Shown piece after piece: positions 59,498 to 64,000 of a stretch of DNA of 64,000 nucleotides. Made by a program: the position numbers and the translations under genes. Location: assembly GCF_032854445.1 (NCBI RefSeq), contig NC_088295.1, positions 52,621,249 through 52,685,248 of the forward strand, given 5' to 3'. The DNA comes from Liolophura sinensis (lineage: Eukaryota > Mollusca > Polyplacophora > Chitonida > Chitonidae). The notes under the pieces are model-generated. The model had not been told where the DNA came from. It searched no databases and worked only from the letters and a program-made list of their open reading frames with translations. Numbering within the stretch: the stretch's first letter is position 1; each line of letters begins with the position of its first letter.

Positions 59498-62234
59498 CTC
59501 AGACGAACGTTGTAAGTGATGAGTTAGGGGCAGTAAACCAGAGGTGATTCCTGCTAGCAAATGGTGGTCACCAACACTAGGTGGTGGTTCTCCAGCCACG
59601 TCTTAAAATTTACTTTTTAAAGCACTATGTTAAATTAAATTTAATAATAATTTAAATTTTCCCCGCCAGTCCGTCTGAATCATTCCAGCGTTGATCAATA
59701 GATCAATTTTACAAGTGTGTTGTGTGTGTGAAAATCTGGACATTATATGATAAGAATGACAGCTAGAGCTGACCCTTACCCCACGTCTGGCAACACTGAG
59801 GGCAATCCACAGTCCTTTAAGGCTCTTTACTTGGCCAGTAATGGACGCTATGGGTTTTTCTGACAGTTAACACGCCGCCTTAACGCTTCAGGAACATCTT
59901 CTATCAACTTTTGGTAATACACAGGCCCAGCTGTTCCAGCAATAAAACGTTAAGATAGACATTAATAACTATCCTTAACATGTTTTACCCATCATAAATC
60001 TACTTGTTGCTACTTGTTAGTTGTATTATTGGCGGCTGTTTAACGTTGTGGCTACAGAGATTTCATTCATTAAGCGTTCGATTGCCCTCAGTGCACCAAA
60101 ATATTACTTGTAAACTAATAAACAATTGTGTTTGTTTTCTCCTTACTAATCTAATCAAGACAATACCTCTTCACACATCGGCACATTTTGGGAACAATAT
60201 TTAACAATCAACAGTTCACAGTTGGCATGAGGCGCTGCCAACAACGCATATGAGAAGCGCTATTATGTCCACTACAATGGATTTGTCGTAAATCAAATTG
60301 GTAAAGTTTTTTGAAATATTCTTCCGTGGGGCTTAAATGTGATGCCGGAAATATGTATAGTGAAGGAAATTACAGGGAGACCGAACACACTGTTAATGGA
60401 CGATGTTGTCTGGTGACGTGACCTGGACCGGAAACACCTGGCCTCGGCATGAACCAACATGACCTGAGTCGGTCACATTGCACGGAGAGCTCCGGCCCTC
60501 CAGCTATAAACAAGAATGCAGAAATCTGTTGGAGAAAGTAGTACATACCGAGTTCTGTGGCGTTCGTAATATACAAACGCAATTAGATTTGTCAGTAAAA
60601 GCTAAATGAAAACGCATTTAGGCTTTACTGGATTGACAATGTCCACTGTGATCGGTCGTTGCAACATTATCGGTCAACAGTTAATATAGTATCGGTGTGT
60701 AACAAGAATAATGACATCTGTAGTTCCTTTAGCATCGGGCCTATCACATTCCACCATTCTCTCTGGATTGATTCCAAACCCATTATGCACAGAGCTCATA
60801 CAGGCTTTATTCTTCATTAAACGGATATCTATCTCTGCCATGGTCGGTCACCGTGATCTACACTTTAAAAAAATGTGCATGCTTCTATAGTTCACTATTG
60901 AATATGCAAATTAAATCTAAACAGAAACATCTGGGGAAAATACGCAGCAGCTGTTGAACCTCGCGGATCCGTCCAAAAAAGTCATGTACAATGTATATGT
61001 ACACATATATAGCATCGAACAAAATATATTTCAAGAGGCATTTCTTATAATGATTATATCAAAATGCATGATTTTATCATATTATCTAGCTACAACACAA
61101 TGATGACACTAAGTTATTTTTGATTTCTGTAATTACTTTGTGCTGAAAATATTAGCATCACTTCCATTGAACTGTGTCTGTTTGGTCTGCTTGCTCTATT
61201 TATTTTCAACATAACCTCTATGGGAGCGCACCACAAATCAAAATTTATGGGTTCCAGTTATTCAGGCTTGAATCCCTATTGAAATCGGATTAATGTTATA
61301 ATCATTCTCACAAATTTTGTGAAACATTTTGTGAGAAAACGATTTTACATTCCTGAAACTTTAGCATGTTTTAGGAAAGGATCTGAAGTTGTGCTTTTTA
61401 GCTTTTATGACTTTGCGGCCATATTGGATTTTGTGCGAAACCCCAAAAATCTTCCCCCAGAACGACTGATGCGATTGAACTGAAATTTAAATTGCCGTTG
61501 CACATAGCCTAGGCATATTCGGTGTGTTCATAATTACAATCTGGGTTGAAAATTGTACAGGTCCGCTATTGGGTGAAAATGTCATGTGTCCCAAAAAATT
61601 TGTTTTTGCTAATAATTTCTACACTTCTACAGATGACTTCCTGCAAATAGTCCTGTGTGATGCAGTTTTGGAAGCTGATTCCGAAAAAGCAATTTTGCAA
61701 AACAGGAAGTGACATCTTAAGGCCTAGCATCATCCATTCAGCTGTGTTAAAAACCATAGGACATGCACGCCTATATATATGGCCCAAAGCCTGATTCACT
61801 ACGTTTGTCACATTTAGGTGCATATACGTGCTATATATAGTGTCCATGCAATGTATTGATGGCTACTAAGAACTTACGCTTTCCATTTAAGCTGGTTATA
61901 TACTCAGTGCGTAAAGACTCCATTCAGATAACCGGAAGTGACGCCGCATAGACCGGACATACTGGCTTGAAGCTCGGCATCGCTGCTTTAGCGGTTATTT
62001 TGTTTAGATTGATATTTTCGGGATTTTTTTCGTTTGTTTGTCGTTTGTGTCGACAATTTTGCCTTGAGTTCCAAAAATGAAAATGTTAATCTAGTTTTTG
62101 ACCACAAAGATTGAACCAGTCGACATATTTTCACATCTTTATTCAAACGACATTTAATCGAATGTTACAGACTGTGCTAGCGATCTAAATGCGCTTTTAG
62201 ATTGTAGCTTTGCACGATCAACACGCATCTAACG
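59498..62234. other. Unassigned sequence, 2.7 kb
   Basis: No recognisable protein. Frames at 60004..60204 (plus), 60370..60582 (minus), 61524..61712 (plus) and 61566..61847 (minus) are short, and the last two overlap. An AT palindrome-like stretch lies near 59630..59660. A small stem CTCACAAA/TTTGTGAG lies at about 61308..61338. Confidence 0.4.
61931..61941 (+). promoter_or_regulatory. ETS-type site ACCGGAAGTGA, candidate promoter
   Basis: ACCGGAAGTGA fits the ETS/GABP consensus and runs directly into TGACGCCGCATAGACCGG, a locally CpG-richer stretch. In animals this pattern is common close to transcription starts (established knowledge). No exon is recognisable downstream, so promoter activity is only a guess. 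Confidence 0.25.
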
Positions 62235-63060
62235 GCGTGTCAGGGCAGAAGAGCTTATTGGTTGACATGAGACATACCATTGTCAGGACGGACGAACTAG
62301 ATGGTTGTCGCGTGGTATAGGATTGTCAGGAATTACAAGGTCGTGTGATATTCGTGCGGTATGCGTTTGTGAGGACGGGCAAGCTGGCTCGTAGGCGTCT
62401 GTTATTTGATTATCAGGGCTGAGAAACTGACCGACTGACGTGTGTTATACGATTGATATGACGGACGGGCTGACTGATGTAGAATTAACAGAGCTTACGA
62501 GCTCGCTGGTTTTCGTGTGATATACAATTGTCAGGACAGAAGATCTCGCTAGATGACGTGTGATATACGATTGCCAGGACGGAAGATCTCGCTAGATGAC
62601 GTGTGATATACGATTGTCAGGACGGAAGATCTCGCTAGGTGACGTGTGATATACAATTGTCCGCACATACGAACTAGTTGGTTGTTATAAGACGTATGAC
62701 TGTCAGGCCGGACGAACGCATTGACTGACATGAGGTATGTGACTGTCAGGATAGACAAGCTTACATAAGGTACCAATTGTCAGGCCAGACGAACTCGAAT
62801 TTCATTGCAGCATTTTACTTATCAGTTTTGCGCAAAATTCGTCTAAATTTTTGACGTGTGAGGTACGACTATTAGGACGCACGAACTCACTGGATGACGA
62901 GTGAGATACAACTGTTATATCGCACGAACTCGCTGGATGATGAGTGAGATACGACTGTTAGTACGCATAAACTCGCTGGATGACGTGTGAGATACGGCTG
63001 TTATGACGCACGAACTCGCTGGATGACGTGTGCATGACATATACTGTCGGGATGGATATA
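62235..63060. repeat. Degenerate 43-bp minisatellite, ~18 units
   Basis: The best units (62512..62650) read GACGTGTGATATACGATTGT, then CAGGACGGAAGATCTCGCTAGAT, about 43 bp. To the right a variant reads GATGACGTGTGAGATACGGC, TGTTATGACGCACGAACTCG, CTG. Left units are much decayed (for example TGACATGAGACATACCATTG at 62264). Open frames on the minus strand here follow from the repeat and are not genes. A foreign 57-bp segment interrupts it. Confidence 0.85.
62797..62853 (-). repeat. 57-bp perfect inverted copy of 59367..59423
   Basis: All 57 positions are the reverse complement of 59367..59423. It begins GAATTTCATTGCAGC and ends GTCTAAATTTTTG. It sits in the 43-bp minisatellite: GACGAACTCG before it and GACGTGTGAGG after it are normal repeat sequence, with about 6 bp (CTGGAT) of the unit missing. 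The SINE-like tail of the other copy is absent here. Confidence 0.93.
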
Positions 63061-64000
63061 CGGATCTGTAAAATTTCCAAAATTTCTCAGAGGACATGGA
63101 AAATTCTTTTAACCGATGAGCGTTTGATCGTCTATCGAAGTCAATATGCTTTCTTTGTTCTAGCGAGTGGAAACAAGAAATCATTCCCCAAAGAACTGTG
63201 AGTCACCACACCTAATCAACTAAATGGTGAACACATCAGCAAGAGCAGTTTCTCGTCCTGTGGGACGCGGTTGGAGGGAGGAACGAAATGCACTTAACAG
63301 AAGTATAGCTAAATCCTAGGTCACTTGAATGACGCGTGAACGCGGGGGGTTAAACGGCGGTCATAAAAACTTATGTTACATACCAAGAAGTTATGCTAAT
63401 GACCAGCCATACCATAGCTCGGGAAAATACGGTATTGAAAAACTGACGGTATCTGAGTACTTAATACCTGTTAGCAAATATGGTCGTAAATTTAATGTAT
63501 GTAATGAAACTACATTAACCTTGGACCATTAATAAAGCCCAGTACACAAGATATGTTTGCATGATGAGAAGCACATAAATAGACACGCTCTATTTTATAT
63601 GATTCCCATCCACTTAACCCAGTGCACTGATTGGTGTATATATCTGAATGAATCTTGTACCAACTGAGTCTAAAGCTCCTTGACAAAGCAACCGACCTGG
63701 CCGGGAACAGGCCGAGTTCTAATGGTTTAAAAAATTTATAAATTCCCCCGCTCTCTCACAGCTTGTGAAGCTTTTCTGAAACGTTACTTACAAAAAATGT
63801 TACGAACAATCTGATCTATTTTTTTTGAAAGCCCATGTATCACCTAATCAGAGAAACCGAAATATGGACGAACAGACCTACACTAAAACTTGATATGTAA
63901 TTCTCCATGATTTAAATTTTCAAGTTTCAATTACGTATAATGGAAAAAAATTCTGGAAAACGAAAAAACATAAAAAAAACTTCGTTGAAAATGAGCGAAA
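63061..64000. other. Unassigned sequence to the window end
   Basis: A 67-codon plus-strand frame (63329..63532) is not recognisable. The last 200 bp are A-rich. No repeat, SINE or satellite monomer is seen. Confidence 0.4.

Noticed and set aside
62549-63184. Minus-strand frames of 75 and 89 codons near 62.5-63.2 kb
   Set aside because: They mostly read through 43-bp minisatellite units, and their content repeats with the units.

Overview
The window looks like repeat-rich, gene-poor nuclear DNA of an invertebrate animal, most likely a marine mollusc (bivalve or gastropod). The evidence is SINE-type elements whose 3' tails end in TACGGCGTAAAACACC followed by (AAATA)n, or in TACGACGTTAAAC followed by short simple repeats. 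I know both tails from mollusc genomes, but no database search was possible. There is no bacterial gene organisation, no rRNA or free-standing tRNA gene, no CRISPR, and no reading frame I can assign to a known protein family.

Region 1 (1..34798) is one head-to-tail satellite array that runs off the left edge. The monomer is about 545-550 bp and there are about 63 copies. It is organised at several scales: single monomers, a 4,536-bp multi-monomer block repeated once, a 3,281/3,282-bp six-monomer block repeated more than twice, and segments re-used about 13.13 kb apart. Four monomers in the left 9 kb carry a 74-bp internal duplication, and two monomers near 11-12 kb carry deletions. The array stops abruptly at about 34798. 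Each monomer is open in several frames, notably two overlapping minus-strand frames of about 89 and 85-93 codons. I treat these as possible but unproven.

Region 2 (34799..55230) is apparently single-copy or lightly repetitive, AT-rich DNA. Its recognisable contents are two kinds of SINE, a pair of about 400-bp dispersed repeats in opposite orientation (38.1-38.5 kb and 48.3-48.7 kb), a second diverged pair (39.1 and 50.1 kb), a fold-back element with two 126-nt arms (39398..39767), a 28-bp hairpin (40382..40459), and several short tandem repeats. Small open frames occur but none is recognisable. The most protein-like is a 45-codon frame beginning with a signal-peptide-like stretch (51018..51152).

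Region 3 (55235..59497) holds an inverted SINE, then about 40 copies of a 78-bp minisatellite whose period is exactly 26 codons, so long frames stay open with a few stops. A decayed fringe follows, interrupted by SINE tails.

Region 4 (59498..64000) is unassigned sequence with a candidate ETS-type promoter motif (about 61931) and a degenerate 43-bp minisatellite (62235..63060). That minisatellite is interrupted by a segment that is a perfect 57-bp inverted copy of part of the element near 59.4 kb.

No set of genes working together can be described. What the window shows is turnover of satellite, minisatellite and SINE DNA, including recent amplification inside the large array.
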